24,126 bases of DNA from RPQK01 sp041946865 (GTDB lineage: Bacteria; Acidobacteriota; UBA6911; RPQK01): contig JBHGBF010000111.1 in assembly GCA_041946865.1 (NCBI GenBank), positions 1-24,126 of the forward strand, given 5' to 3'. Position numbers and translations under genes: made by a program. Position 1 is the first letter of the stretch. Each line of letters opens with the position of its first letter. The notes below the pieces were generated by a model that saw only the letters and a list, made by a program, of their open reading frames with translations, was not told the origin of the DNA and did not search any database. Positions 1 to 8,947 of this stretch are shown piece by piece.

Positions 1-73
1 GGCGCTTATGCTCCGGAGCAGGCGGAAACGTTGACTCAACAGTGTTGTTAGACGGGCTTTTGAGTTTTGGACT
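1..73 (+). other. 5' edge, possible tail of an upstream gene
   Basis: Two plus frames are open from the window edge. One runs from base 1 to a TAG at 49-51. The other runs from base 3 to a TGA at 75-77, which would overlap the ATG at 74 as ATGA and imply translational coupling. Both stretches are too short to identify. Nothing else is visible here, and there is no strong Shine-Dalgarno sequence before the next gene. Confidence 0.25.
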
Positions 74-1804
74 ATGAGCAATTTCAAGCTGAACTGCCCG
101 CCTGATGAAGGCGGAACTAGAAACGCCGTTGTGACCGTTGCTCCGATTGCCCTGTTCCTGGCCTTTGCTCTTTTTGGCTCCTTTGCAGACGGGTTCGATC
201 CCATGCCGGTTTTCACGGATGTCGCCGCCTCCGCCGGCCTCGACTTTGAGCACATCAACGGTGATCCGACCGTCAAGAATTACATTTTCGAGACGAAAGG
301 GGGCGGGATTGCGTTCCTCGACTACGATAACGACGGCTGGCTGGATGTCATCATTGCACAGGGCTCGACGCGGGAACGTCTGTCCAAAGGCGATAATCCC
401 CACGCCGAGCTGTACCACAACCGGGGAAACGGCACGTTTGAGAAGGTGACCGAGAAAGCGGGCATCACGTTCCGCGGCTGGGGCATGGGCGTCTGCGCGG
501 GCGACTATGACAATGACGGATTCGCCGACGTACTGCTGACCTACTTTGGTCCGGACGTCCTCTACCACAACAACGGAAACGGCACTTTCACTGACGTGAC
601 CGCGAAGGCCGGGGTGAACGACCCCCGCTGGAGCACCTCGGCCGCCTTCGGAGACTACGACAAGGACGGCCTGTTGGACCTCTATGTCGCCAATTACCTG
701 TCGGTCGATCTGGACCACTTACCCGACCCGCGCTGCAATCACCGGGGCAACCCCGTGATGTGCGGACCTCGGGGCCTGGCCGGCGCCCCCGATGTCCTGT
801 ACCACAACGACGGGAACGGGGTCTTCAGTGATGTCACGCAAAAAACGGGCGCTGTCGACCGCGACAGGCTTTTCGGCCTCGGTGTGCTCTGGGCTGATTT
901 CGACAATGACCGGGATTTCGACCTCCTGGTGGGGAATGACGCAACTCCCAACCTGCTCTTCGCCAACAAAGGCGACGGGACCTTTGAAGAGAGCGGCTTT
1001 TTGAGTGGCCTGGCCGTCAGCGCCGACGGCCAGGAACAGGCGAACATGGGCATAGACGCGGCTGATTACGATAACGACGGACTCCTGGACGTCTACAGTA
1101 CCCATTTCTCGATGGAATACAACACCCTTTATCACAATGAAGGGAACCTGATGTTCGAGGACGTGACCTCTCGATCAGGCATTCTGAACCCCCAGCTGAC
1201 GGTCAGTTGGGGCACCCGGTTTGTCGACCTGAACCTGGACGGATGGAAGGACCTGTTCCATGCCAACGGCCATGTCTACCCCTACCTGATCGGGCGCAAC
1301 CTGAATGAAACCTGGGGACAGCCAAAGACCCTCTACCTCAATCAGAAGAACTCGACCTTCAAAGACGTGACTGTGGAAGCGGGACAGGACCTGCTCCGGC
1401 CCACAGTCAGCCGCGGAGTCGCCTTCGGAGACTACGACAACGACGGCGATATCGATATCCTTTGCGCGACGCTGAACGGCACTCCTCAGCTGCTCCGAAA
1501 CGATCGGCGGGACCGCAACCACTGGCTTATGTTCAGGACAGTCGGCCGCAGGAGCAACCGTGACGGAATCGGCGCCCGGATCACCGTCGAGGCTGGCGGG
1601 CAGCGGCAGATCTGGGAAATCAAGCGGACCGTCGGCATTTACTCCTCAAGCGACCCGCGTGCGCACTTCGGCCTCGGTCAGGCCACGAAGGCCGATAGTG
1701 TGAGGATCTGGTGGCCCAGCGGTAAGGAACAGGAGTTCAAGGACGTGGCGGCCGACACCCATTACGTCATCGACGAAGACGAAGGCCTGAAGAAAGGTTA
1801 TTGA
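74..1804 (+). CDS. CRTAC1 family protein (VCBS/FG-GAP repeats plus ASPIC/UnbV domain)
   Basis: Predicted exported protein of 576 residues. About seven FG-GAP/VCBS-type repeats with DxDxDG calcium-loop motifs are visible, for example DYDNDGWLD, DYDNDGFAD, DYDKDGLLD, DYDNDGLLD, DLNLDGWKD and DYDNDGDID. These are expected to form a beta-propeller. The C-terminal 70 or so residues carry the ASPIC/UnbV signature (GIGARI near the start, then HFGLG and WWPSG). A hydrophobic stretch at about residues 23-38 looks like a signal peptide, but the leader before it is unusually long and partly encoded by a repeat at 107-126. A GTG at 131 (residue 20) is a possible alternative start; neither start has a clear ribosome binding site. 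Such proteins are common in Acidobacteriota and are thought to act in cell-surface or adhesion roles; the exact function is unknown. It converges on the next gene with only 7 bp between the stops. Confidence 0.9.
   Translation: MSNFKLNCPPDEGGTRNAVVTVAPIALFLAFALFGSFADGFDPMPVFTDVAASAGLDFEHINGDPTVKNYIFETKGGGIAFLDYDNDGWLDVIIAQGSTRERLSKGDNPHAELYHNRGNGTFEKVTEKAGITFRGWGMGVCAGDYDNDGFADVLLTYFGPDVLYHNNGNGTFTDVTAKAGVNDPRWSTSAAFGDYDKDGLLDLYVANYLSVDLDHLPDPRCNHRGNPVMCGPRGLAGAPDVLYHNDGNGVFSDVTQKTGAVDRDRLFGLGVLWADFDNDRDFDLLVGNDATPNLLFANKGDGTFEESGFLSGLAVSADGQEQANMGIDAADYDNDGLLDVYSTHFSMEYNTLYHNEGNLMFEDVTSRSGILNPQLTVSWGTRFVDLNLDGWKDLFHANGHVYPYLIGRNLNETWGQPKTLYLNQKNSTFKDVTVEAGQDLLRPTVSRGVAFGDYDNDGDIDILCATLNGTPQLLRNDRRDRNHWLMFRTVGRRSNRDGIGARITVEAGGQRQIWEIKRTVGIYSSSDPRAHFGLGQATKADSVRIWWPSGKEQEFKDVAADTHYVIDEDEGLKKGY
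107..126 (+). repeat. Dispersed repeat copy A, inside the first codons of the CRTAC1 gene
   Basis: These 20 bases match 7653-7672 at 19 of 20 positions. Both copies follow a short inverted stretch rich in CCGCC/GGCGG. Here the copy lies between the annotated ATG and the hydrophobic leader, so the extended N-terminus may be repeat-derived. Confidence 0.5.
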
Positions 1805-1811
1805 CCGCCGG

Positions 1812-4800
1812 TTAATACACCACCACTTGCTGTGGGACGGCGGACATGAAACGCAGCTGGTTGTGTCCGAAAAGCTCGAAGCCGAAGATCGGGGCGCTCG
1901 AACGGACGCGCACGAAGCCCTTGTCCTGGTTGGCCAGCCCGGGCAGGTATTCGGCGAGCAGTCGGGCGCGCTTCTCGTAGGGCTTCAGTTCAAAGAGCGC
2001 CATACCGTTTGACACTCCCTTCCCGTCCACGACTCCGAAGACTTCGAGGCTCACCTGGGCATAGTCGGTTCCCGCGTTCAACAAGGTCACTCCTGTGAAG
2101 ACCTCGTCTGTCTGGGCCACGTGGCCAAGAACGAATTCCCGCACGCCCACGGCCTGCAGTGGAAGCGAAGCCATGAAGTTCCCGGTCGTATCGCTGAAAA
2201 CCAGGCAGCCCGCCAGTTGTGCTTCCGTTGTGCTGACGCGGGCCCAGCCGACGAGGTCCTTGTCCAGCCCGAAGATCTCTGAGGCTGTCTTCCGGTACTG
2301 CTGGCCGCCTCCGAGCTTGTTTACCACCACCGACTTGATGAGGGTCCCCGCCTCATCAAAGGCTTCCAGCGTGAGGTCCGCCGCCGTTGTCCCGAGGTTG
2401 ATCACATTGAGAATCGTGTCCACCGCGCTGGTCACGGCGAGCTGGGCGCCATAGAGCTTTGCCTGGGGACGGGTCATGTCGAGGCCGAGAAGTCCCGCCA
2501 ATGACTTCCCGTTGCTGAAGATCTCCATCGCGAACAGCGGCTTTTCCGCCTTGGCTTCGACGGTCAGATAACCGCTGCCGCTGTAAGAACCGAAGGTCTT
2601 CGAGAAGGACCTAACCAAGGCCCCGTGGGCATTCACGGTATACGTGAGGGTGTAGTTCCGGCCTGGTGTGTGGAACGTCAGAACCACGCTGACCTGGTCT
2701 GCGTTCGGATTCACCACATAGATCTGGGTGTCGCTCGAGGCCTGTCCGCGTATTTCAGGAAAGAGCAGCCGGGGAGATATGGCGTTCGAGAGCTGGGCGC
2801 CGTCCATCTTGGTCAATCCGTTGTTGCCCAGCAGGGAAAAGCTCATAAAATCGGGTTTGTTACTGGTGATCCGGACCCAACCCTGCTTCAGATTCGGGAG
2901 TGCCTCACTGAGCAGAATACTGAACTGGGAACCGGCGGGGATGTCTTTTTTATAACTGGCGCCTGCTGTACTGCCGGTGATATTGAACCCGCTTAGCTCG
3001 ACGTGGGCTGTTTCCGACGAGCTGTTCACCATGGCGAGGCCGACGAATTCGTCTATCCCGGAGGAGAGGACCGGCAGGATGAGCGGAAGCCAGTTTTTCG
3101 AGTTGTACTCGAGGGCGCCGATGTCCGCCCGGGGCTGCCCGCCGGCGGTTCCGGCTACGACGCGCTCAAGGGAGAGCGCGTCAAAAGAACCGCTGGGAAA
3201 CTCTGAACTGGCGGCGTCAATGGCGGGCGAACCCAGTCTCAGTGAGAAGTCGCCCCCGATTGCGTCCGTGAAACGGGGGTCGGCCTGCTGATTGCCGTTA
3301 GTCCCCGAAAAAACGCCGTCCCCGATGATATTGTTATGAACCGCGTTCTGTTGCCCTCCCTCGATATCGCCGCCCGTGTTCTGCGAGAGGATAGAGTTGG
3401 CGATCAGGTGCGTTGAGCCGACGATCTTGAGGCCTCTCTTACTGTTTTTGACGATCGTCGTGTTGAGCACCGTCAGCTGTCCCTGGTCGGCGTAAATTCC
3501 GTCGCCGTCCGTCAACCCGCTCGATCCGCTGATAACGCTGTTAGAGACCTGCAGGCCGGAGGACTCGATTCGGATTCCCCGCCCGTTGCCCGTCAGCCAG
3601 CTGGACTCCACACTGCCTGACGCATTCGACAGGAAGAGCCCCTGCGAACGGTTACCAGTGATTTGGTTCCGCAGGGAATGGACCTCAGGTCCCAGCTCAG
3701 CCAAGAGTCCGTGACGCCCATTGTTCGAAATCTGGTTCTCCTGGGCCCACAGTGTCATATTGCCTACGGCCGCGATCCCGTCCGGCTCCGGCCCGGTTGT
3801 TTCCCTGATCAGGTTTCGCTTAAGCAGGGTGGGCATGTCAACCAGGATCACCCCGGTGTCCTCGTTCTTCTCGATCGTGGAATCAAACAGGCTCAGCGAT
3901 TGCCCGATTCCGATGACTCCCTGCTTCTTGTTTTGCGCGAGCGTGGCGGCTTGAACCAGTGCCGGAGATTCGTAGAGGTAGAGGCCCTCTCCGGCGCTCT
4001 CCTGGATATTCGTGTTAGCCAGATTCATTCGGCTTTCGTACGCGAGCAGACCCGTGCCCGTCGCGCGCTTGACGGTGGTGTTACGCACCGAGAACTGGCT
4101 GTTCTCAAAGGCCAGGCCCAGTTTGCTGCCGTCAATCATTGAGTTGGCCACGGCACCGGTGGACTCCAGCCCAAGAACTCCATAAAGGCCTCCAAGCACG
4201 GTCAGCCCGTCAAGAGTAACGCGCTGAACTCCGCTCAGGAGGACCCCGGGATCGCCCGAGTCGGGTTGCAGTGTCGGGGATTGTCCGTTGCGGGGGCGCA
4301 GCGTCAGGCCGTGCAGAGGCAGGCCGTCAGTGTTGGCGCCGATCGTCAGCGAGCCTGAATAGGTGGCGCTGTCCTGTATCTCGATGGTAGCGCCGGGACG
4401 CGCGGCCACAACTGCGTCGGAGATCGAGTCGTAGGTCGCGGAGCCGTCCTGCGCCACCTTGAGTAGCATGGAGGGATCTTCAACCGGAATGGCCCCCCAA
4501 TAGGAAGCGGTTATCGGAATCGAAGAAACAGACGACGACAACTGCAGATAGCCTTCGAAAGTCCCGTACTGCAGCGGTGAGATTATCTTCGCCGTTACCG
4601 TGATTTCGCTGGACTGGCCGGGCCCGAGACTGAGGGCGATAGGTGTGACAGTCAACTGGACGCTCGGATGAGGACTGGTTTCAACCAGCTCGGCCGAAAT
4701 GGTTTGCGAAATCGTCGAGCTCGGGTTAGTAACTTTCACCACCTTTTCGATATCCTGGGCGGGGGCTTGTCCGATGATGCCGAAGCTCAGGCTCACGGGA

Positions 4801-6692
4801 TCAAGCAGGGCGGCTATGCCGGCTCCCTTCGCGATGTTCAGGCGGCCGTTGCCGCTATCGATAACCCGCGCCACGCCGCCGTTTGATTTCAGCTCGCGCT
4901 CTGCCGAGTTCACGAGGCTCGACTTCACATCTCGCGCGCTCCAGTTGGGATGCAGCTGGAACATCAGGGCGCCGGCGCCGGAGACGACGGGCGCCGAGAA
5001 ACTGGTTCCGTTGAGTCCTCTGGCGAAGCCGTTGTTCATGGCTGCGGCCAGAATGTCCTGACCTGGGGCAACGATATCGGGCTTGATCTGGAAAATGATA
5101 TCGGGGCCGCGTGAGCTGAACGAGGCAATCTGGTCATTTCTCGACAGGAAAGTCAGGATCTCGCTTTGCGGGCGCAGCGTGACAGACACGGAATGACCGG
5201 GCAGAAGGGCGTGGAGCGCTTCCCCGTGGCCCTTCTCGATCATGACCGCCAGGTGGGCGGCGTTCACCTCGGCCATGTTGATGGGCGGCCCCTCCACGTT
5301 CTGATAGATCACGGCCCCGACCGCTCCCGCCTGAATGGCGTTGCCGGCTTTTACAGCGAATTTGCAGGTTCCTCTGCGGATCAAGGCCATCTTGGCGGTT
5401 AAGCTCCCGGCCGGAAAGGGTGAGCATCCCTCTCCGCTCGGATCGTAGGGCAGGATGGAAGCCAGGGGAACAGGCCCGATTTTCGAGGGAACCGTCTGCC
5501 CGAGAGCAGGGACATAGCCAATGAGGGCCAGTGGGGGAGGGATGCTGGTATCAGGGGAAGTCACGTCCATTCCGGCAGCGAAGTATCGGCCGTGCTGCGT
5601 GGCGCCGACAGTGAGCGCTTCGGGACTGGTCCCTGGTGAGGACACGGTGCCGGGATTCGGCCCGCCGTTTCCGGCGGAAACCACCACCAGAACCCCCGCC
5701 TCTGTAGCCTCGGCAATGGCCTGTTGCTCGGGATCCGTCTCGGGCGACTGGGCGATTCCCCCCAGGCTGAGGTTAATGACGTCCATCTGGTCGGCGACGG
5801 CATCATTAATGGCTGCGACAATCGCCGCGGTTTTCGCCTCCTCGTTGACGCCCGGCTGCCCGAAAACCTTGTAGTTTCCGAGATAAGCCGCCGCCGCCAT
5901 TCCCTGAATCGCAACGTAGGGCGTGGGGACGGGGACCCCGGCCGCTATACTCGCGACCTCCGTCCCGTGTCCCATCTCATCTTGCGGGGTATGGACAGCC
6001 TGGTCCGCATAGTCAAAGCTCTTCCTGACGTAGTCACGGGCGACAATCACCTTGTTGGTCGTGTACGCGGCAAATTCGGCGGGGCGCGGAAATCCAGGCG
6101 GAGCCGTCAGCTGCGGATCCTGAAACATCGGATGCGCCTGATCAATGCCGCTGTCGATGATCGCGATGCGTACGCCCTGCCCGGCACTATTGACACCTCC
6201 CAACATTTCCCAGACGGCATTGGCGGACACAATGGTCGGCACGGAGTCCAAGTGAAGCCGCCGGCTCCGGTTCGGATAAACGGCCTTCACATCCGGGTGC
6301 TTGCGCAATTCCACCAGAGTTTCAGGCGAGCACCTGACCACCAGCATGTTCACCAGAAAGGATCGCCGGTCGAGGACCGCTATCCGGGGCGCGGTGCTCA
6401 TCTGACTTCCCGCCGGTCCCGGGAGGGGTTTTAGCGCCGTCAAGGCTTGGATCGTGCGCAGCTGCGATCGTTCGAGCGACTGCCGGTATTCGTCGCTGGT
6501 ACTGCCAAACAAGATTTGGCGCCGTACGCTCCTGGATTCACCGGGTGTCGTTTCGAGGACTTTCTGAACGACCGAAGGCGCCTTCAACAAGACGATATAG
6601 GTCGACTCCCTGTGATCGTCTGAAAGAGCCTGAGTCGCGTTCAACCCAGAAATCAGAAAGACCACCGCCAGGATGATGAGATGTTTTTTCAT
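1812..6692 (-). CDS. Secreted S8 (subtilisin-like) serine protease with PA domain, beta-helix and four C-terminal repeats
   Basis: Predicted extracellular protease of 1626 residues. A signal peptide covers about residues 1-24, followed by an inhibitor-I9-like propeptide region (about 30-145). The subtilase catalytic triad is complete: Asp180 (IIDSGID), His242 (GHGTEVA) and Ser564 (NGTSFSAP), with oxyanion Asn342 (SAGNGG). A protease-associated (PA) domain is inserted at about 390-510. An Fn3-like segment (about 635-740) leads into a right-handed parallel beta-helix (about 745-1195) that ends with a SPAIDA...DIGALE motif typical of such proteins. The last 430 residues are four related units of about 105 residues starting near 1199, 1306, 1411 and 1518. 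The family hydrolyses peptide bonds; the added modules suggest binding to a polysaccharide or the cell surface, which is inference. The start at 6692 gives a good signal peptide, although the ribosome site is weak. Confidence 0.92.
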   Translation of the reverse strand: MKKHLIILAVVFLISGLNATQALSDDHRESTYIVLLKAPSVVQKVLETTPGESRSVRRQILFGSTSDEYRQSLERSQLRTIQALTALKPLPGPAGSQMSTAPRIAVLDRRSFLVNMLVVRCSPETLVELRKHPDVKAVYPNRSRRLHLDSVPTIVSANAVWEMLGGVNSAGQGVRIAIIDSGIDQAHPMFQDPQLTAPPGFPRPAEFAAYTTNKVIVARDYVRKSFDYADQAVHTPQDEMGHGTEVASIAAGVPVPTPYVAIQGMAAAAYLGNYKVFGQPGVNEEAKTAAIVAAINDAVADQMDVINLSLGGIAQSPETDPEQQAIAEATEAGVLVVVSAGNGGPNPGTVSSPGTSPEALTVGATQHGRYFAAGMDVTSPDTSIPPPLALIGYVPALGQTVPSKIGPVPLASILPYDPSGEGCSPFPAGSLTAKMALIRRGTCKFAVKAGNAIQAGAVGAVIYQNVEGPPINMAEVNAAHLAVMIEKGHGEALHALLPGHSVSVTLRPQSEILTFLSRNDQIASFSSRGPDIIFQIKPDIVAPGQDILAAAMNNGFARGLNGTSFSAPVVSGAGALMFQLHPNWSARDVKSSLVNSAERELKSNGGVARVIDSGNGRLNIAKGAGIAALLDPVSLSFGIIGQAPAQDIEKVVKVTNPSSTISQTISAELVETSPHPSVQLTVTPIALSLGPGQSSEITVTAKIISPLQYGTFEGYLQLSSSVSSIPITASYWGAIPVEDPSMLLKVAQDGSATYDSISDAVVAARPGATIEIQDSATYSGSLTIGANTDGLPLHGLTLRPRNGQSPTLQPDSGDPGVLLSGVQRVTLDGLTVLGGLYGVLGLESTGAVANSMIDGSKLGLAFENSQFSVRNTTVKRATGTGLLAYESRMNLANTNIQESAGEGLYLYESPALVQAATLAQNKKQGVIGIGQSLSLFDSTIEKNEDTGVILVDMPTLLKRNLIRETTGPEPDGIAAVGNMTLWAQENQISNNGRHGLLAELGPEVHSLRNQITGNRSQGLFLSNASGSVESSWLTGNGRGIRIESSGLQVSNSVISGSSGLTDGDGIYADQGQLTVLNTTIVKNSKRGLKIVGSTHLIANSILSQNTGGDIEGGQQNAVHNNIIGDGVFSGTNGNQQADPRFTDAIGGDFSLRLGSPAIDAASSEFPSGSFDALSLERVVAGTAGGQPRADIGALEYNSKNWLPLILPVLSSGIDEFVGLAMVNSSSETAHVELSGFNITGSTAGASYKKDIPAGSQFSILLSEALPNLKQGWVRITSNKPDFMSFSLLGNNGLTKMDGAQLSNAISPRLLFPEIRGQASSDTQIYVVNPNADQVSVVLTFHTPGRNYTLTYTVNAHGALVRSFSKTFGSYSGSGYLTVEAKAEKPLFAMEIFSNGKSLAGLLGLDMTRPQAKLYGAQLAVTSAVDTILNVINLGTTAADLTLEAFDEAGTLIKSVVVNKLGGGQQYRKTASEIFGLDKDLVGWARVSTTEAQLAGCLVFSDTTGNFMASLPLQAVGVREFVLGHVAQTDEVFTGVTLLNAGTDYAQVSLEVFGVVDGKGVSNGMALFELKPYEKRARLLAEYLPGLANQDKGFVRVRSSAPIFGFELFGHNQLRFMSAVPQQVVVY

Positions 6693-6826
6693 GACTTTAC
6701 CGGGAAAGGATGCCCTATCGACCGGCCGTGAGGATGTGCGTTCGATGACATTTTCTGCAACAGCTTCGGGAGTATGCCACAGCTTGGAGGGTTGGACGAG
6801 AGAAATAGTGGAGGGTCGCTGCGCAA

Positions 6827-6900
6827 AATAGGGGGCCGGCCACGGTATTCACCTGATTTCGTTCACCAAATAAGGTGAATACCGTGGCCGGCCCCCTATT
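6827..6900. repeat. Perfect 28-bp inverted repeat (REP/MITE-like hairpin)
   Basis: Arm 6827-6854 is the exact reverse complement of 6873-6900, with an 18-nt loop at 6855-6872. The arms are GC-rich in the outer part (GGGGGCCGGCC) and contain GGTATTCACC. It lies between two minus-strand genes. There is no T-tract beyond the stem on either strand, so a simple intrinsic terminator is less likely than a mobile palindromic element, though transcribed RNA would fold strongly. Confidence 0.85.
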
Positions 6901-6936
6901 CAGGTAAAACCTGCTCGCGGCTTGGCCGGCTGGGAG

Positions 6937-7539
6937 TCAGCTGACCGGCAGCCTGACGATGGTCTTCAGTCTTTCGGGCGGGACTCGGCGTGGATCGCTG
7001 ATGTAGATCTCGTGAGCCGCGCCGGATGGAGCTAAGCCTTGCTGTCCGGAGTGCTTGAGCAGGACATCATAAGTGGCGTTGACCTGGTCATACGGTCCGA
7101 CATGGAGCGTCTGAAGACACCGCCCCTCCTCAAACTGGATCCGTTTAACACTAGACGTGTCCAGCTCTTTCCGCCTGAGGACCGCTTCCCGCGCCTGCTG
7201 CACGTCGTCCTCTGAGATCTCGTCAGGGATTCGGATCATCAATTGCCATTCCCATTCTTCCTTGGGTTTGGTGCACGGATCGGTGTGATACAGGCATTCC
7301 AGAGAGCCGACTTTGAAATCAAGACCCTTCGGCTTTGCGATCCCGAACTTCAGGGTGTAGACGAGGCTGTACAGTTTCTCAATGTCGCTTTGGAAAGCGG
7401 CGCCTCCGGGGGCTCCCTTCTCGTCGACCGAGAGGAAAACGCCCCAGCCCGGTGTCACTTCCTTGATTTTCCGAGTCGCCGAGTACAGGTCTTTGTGTGA
7501 CTTGGCAAAGTCAATCTTCTTTTCCGTGTTTGCCTTCAT
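6937..7539 (-). CDS. GyrI-like domain protein (small-molecule-binding fold)
   Basis: A 200-residue soluble protein with no signal peptide. The sequence resembles stand-alone GyrI-like proteins: an N-terminal K-x-x-K-DLYS segment, a central PDEIS region, and a C-terminal stretch with LHVGPYD and HEIYISDPRR. The HVGPYD...Y...HEIYISDPR pattern is characteristic of the family, where the fold binds small hydrophobic or cationic ligands and is often fused to AraC or MerR regulators. No DNA-binding domain is present here. The start at 7539 is supported by an AGGTGA-type ribosome site about 6 nt upstream. The gene is on the same strand as the protease but 244 bp away with a large hairpin between, so co-transcription is uncertain. 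The ligand is unknown. Confidence 0.85.
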   Translation of the reverse strand: MKANTEKKIDFAKSHKDLYSATRKIKEVTPGWGVFLSVDEKGAPGGAAFQSDIEKLYSLVYTLKFGIAKPKGLDFKVGSLECLYHTDPCTKPKEEWEWQLMIRIPDEISEDDVQQAREAVLRRKELDTSSVKRIQFEEGRCLQTLHVGPYDQVNATYDVLLKHSGQQGLAPSGAAHEIYISDPRRVPPERLKTIVRLPVS

Positions 7540-7878
7540 AGCCGGTCACCTCGTCTGGAGTAAATAATACCTGGATTTCCGTCTCAGTTCTTCGAAGATT
7601 TGTTCTCAGGCGGAGCCAGGCGGATTCTGTTTGTGAGTTCCGCTTTCAGGCGGAAGGCGGAACTACAAACGCATCTGAATTCCGAATTGTGATTCCTACT
7701 GCATGCTTATGGGAAACCAACCTGATAAACATCGCATTCACCCGGTCAGCGGTCTGCGGGTGCCACTGAACCGTGGCAGCGGACCCGGAAGCTCGACTTC
7801 CGACGGACTGTGCAGTATATTTCGGCGGTAAATGCGACTCAACGACTCTGACTAATGGCTCAAGACTGAGAGGCGAAT
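7540..7878. other. Divergent intergenic region with two hairpins
   Basis: This gap separates divergent genes and should hold promoters for both. I see no convincing gene. Hairpin 1 is the repeat at 7629-7670. Hairpin 2 pairs TGCCAC at 7761-7766 with GTGGCA at 7773-7778 around a 6-nt loop, with partly complementary flanks. No confident -35/-10 pair is called. Confidence 0.5.
7629..7672. repeat. Imperfect hairpin with dispersed repeat copy B
   Basis: Bases 7636-7643 pair perfectly with 7657-7664, and 7629-7634 with 7665-7670, with one bulged G at 7635 and a 13-nt loop. The right-hand side (7653-7672) is the 19/20 match to the copy at 107-126. This is consistent with a dispersed palindromic element. 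Confidence 0.6.
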
Positions 7879-8916
7879 ATGGCTACGTGTGAAAAGTGCG
7901 GCGCAACCAGTGTTGAAAGCAGCATGTTCTGTCCTTCGTGCGGTGCTCCTTTGCGGGTGTCACCTCCTTCGTCTCCCCCGCTTCCGCATAGTGAGCCGGC
8001 CGCCCGCTCCACGCCTTTGGATGATTTGATTGGCCGTCCGGTTCCGCCCCGTCCTCAACCACGGCAACGATCGGGCTCCCTCCTTCCCACGGTTCTGGCC
8101 ATTGTGGCGCTAGTGCTGGGTGCCGGGATTCTCGTTATCCTCATTATGCAGAATCAGGAACAGAAAGCGGAGGCGAGCAAGACGCAGGCGCGGCTGGCTG
8201 CCATCGATCAGAACCTGGAACTGGTCAACCGCCGGCTGGAACAGGGTGACAGGAAGGTGGCGGGGCTTCAGTCGGAGACCCAAGTGATGCAGGAGCACAT
8301 GGGACTGACCGAAGCCGAGTTGAGGCGCGCCCAGGCCTTGGCTCGCCAGCTGCAGCAGGAACAGGCCCGGAACGTCAACCTCCTGAACCGCCAGATCGCC
8401 GCTAAAGCCGATGCGGACAAGGTCGATACGCTCAAACAGGAGGCCGACAGCAAAATCGCGGGAGTGAGCAACGACGTCACCCAGGTTCGAGAAGAGGTCC
8501 GGAGCGGTCAGGAAGAACTGAACAAGACGAAAGCCGAACTGGCCCGGATCGGCGTACTGGTCACCGAACAAGGCAGCATGATAGCCACCAATGCGGCGGG
8601 GCTTGACGAGCTGCGCAAGCGCGGCGAGAGGGATTACCTGAGCTTCAGCATCCGCAAGAAACGGCGGACCAACCTGGCCGGAATCGGCCTTGAGCTGCGC
8701 AAGGCTGATGTCGGCAAGCAGTTCGTGGACTTCAAATTGTACGTCGACGATCGAGCCCAGGATCACAAGAAGATCTACATAAACAAGCCGATCACTTTCT
8801 ATGCAGGACGCAACCGGTCTTTATACGAGATAGTGATCAACGAAGTGAAGAAAGACGAGATGGTCGGATACGTCAGCACGCCGAAATACGTAGCGGCTGC
8901 TGTTCCGGCAAAGTAG
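7879..8916 (+). CDS. Zinc-ribbon, single-pass membrane protein with long coiled coil
   Basis: A 345-residue protein. Residues 4-21 form a zinc ribbon with two CxxC knuckles (C4, C7, C18, C21). A Pro/Ser-rich linker (about 25-66) leads to one transmembrane helix at about 68-90. From about 95 to 240 the sequence is strongly heptad-like and charged, predicting a coiled coil. The last 100 or so residues (starting near YLSFSIRKKRR) form a separate, probably beta-rich domain that I do not recognise. The ribbon would be cytoplasmic and the coiled coil periplasmic if the N-terminus is inside; this is inference. It heads a run of five close plus-strand genes, 31 bp before the cytochrome. The ATG at 7879 follows a GAGAGG-type ribosome site. 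Function is unknown; a structural or scaffold role is possible. Confidence 0.85.
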   Translation: MATCEKCGATSVESSMFCPSCGAPLRVSPPSSPPLPHSEPAARSTPLDDLIGRPVPPRPQPRQRSGSLLPTVLAIVALVLGAGILVILIMQNQEQKAEASKTQARLAAIDQNLELVNRRLEQGDRKVAGLQSETQVMQEHMGLTEAELRRAQALARQLQQEQARNVNLLNRQIAAKADADKVDTLKQEADSKIAGVSNDVTQVREEVRSGQEELNKTKAELARIGVLVTEQGSMIATNAAGLDELRKRGERDYLSFSIRKKRRTNLAGIGLELRKADVGKQFVDFKLYVDDRAQDHKKIYINKPITFYAGRNRSLYEIVINEVKKDEMVGYVSTPKYVAAAVPAK

Positions 8917-8936
8917 TGCTAACCCATTCAAAGCAG

Positions 8937-8942
8937 AGGAGG
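8937..8942 (+). promoter_or_regulatory. Consensus Shine-Dalgarno that fixes the cytochrome start
   Basis: AGGAGG ends 5 nt before the ATG at 8948. It therefore favours 8948 over the in-frame GTG at 8942, which overlaps the ribosome site itself. Confidence 0.7.
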
Positions 8943-8947
8943 TGTTG

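Noticed and set aside
5724..6434. 236-codon plus-strand open frame
   Set aside because: Antisense to the protease catalytic domain; no recognisable motif.
6827..6900. Intrinsic terminator for the GyrI-like gene
   Set aside because: The stem is far longer than a typical terminator and has no T-tract on the minus strand; a repeat element fits better.
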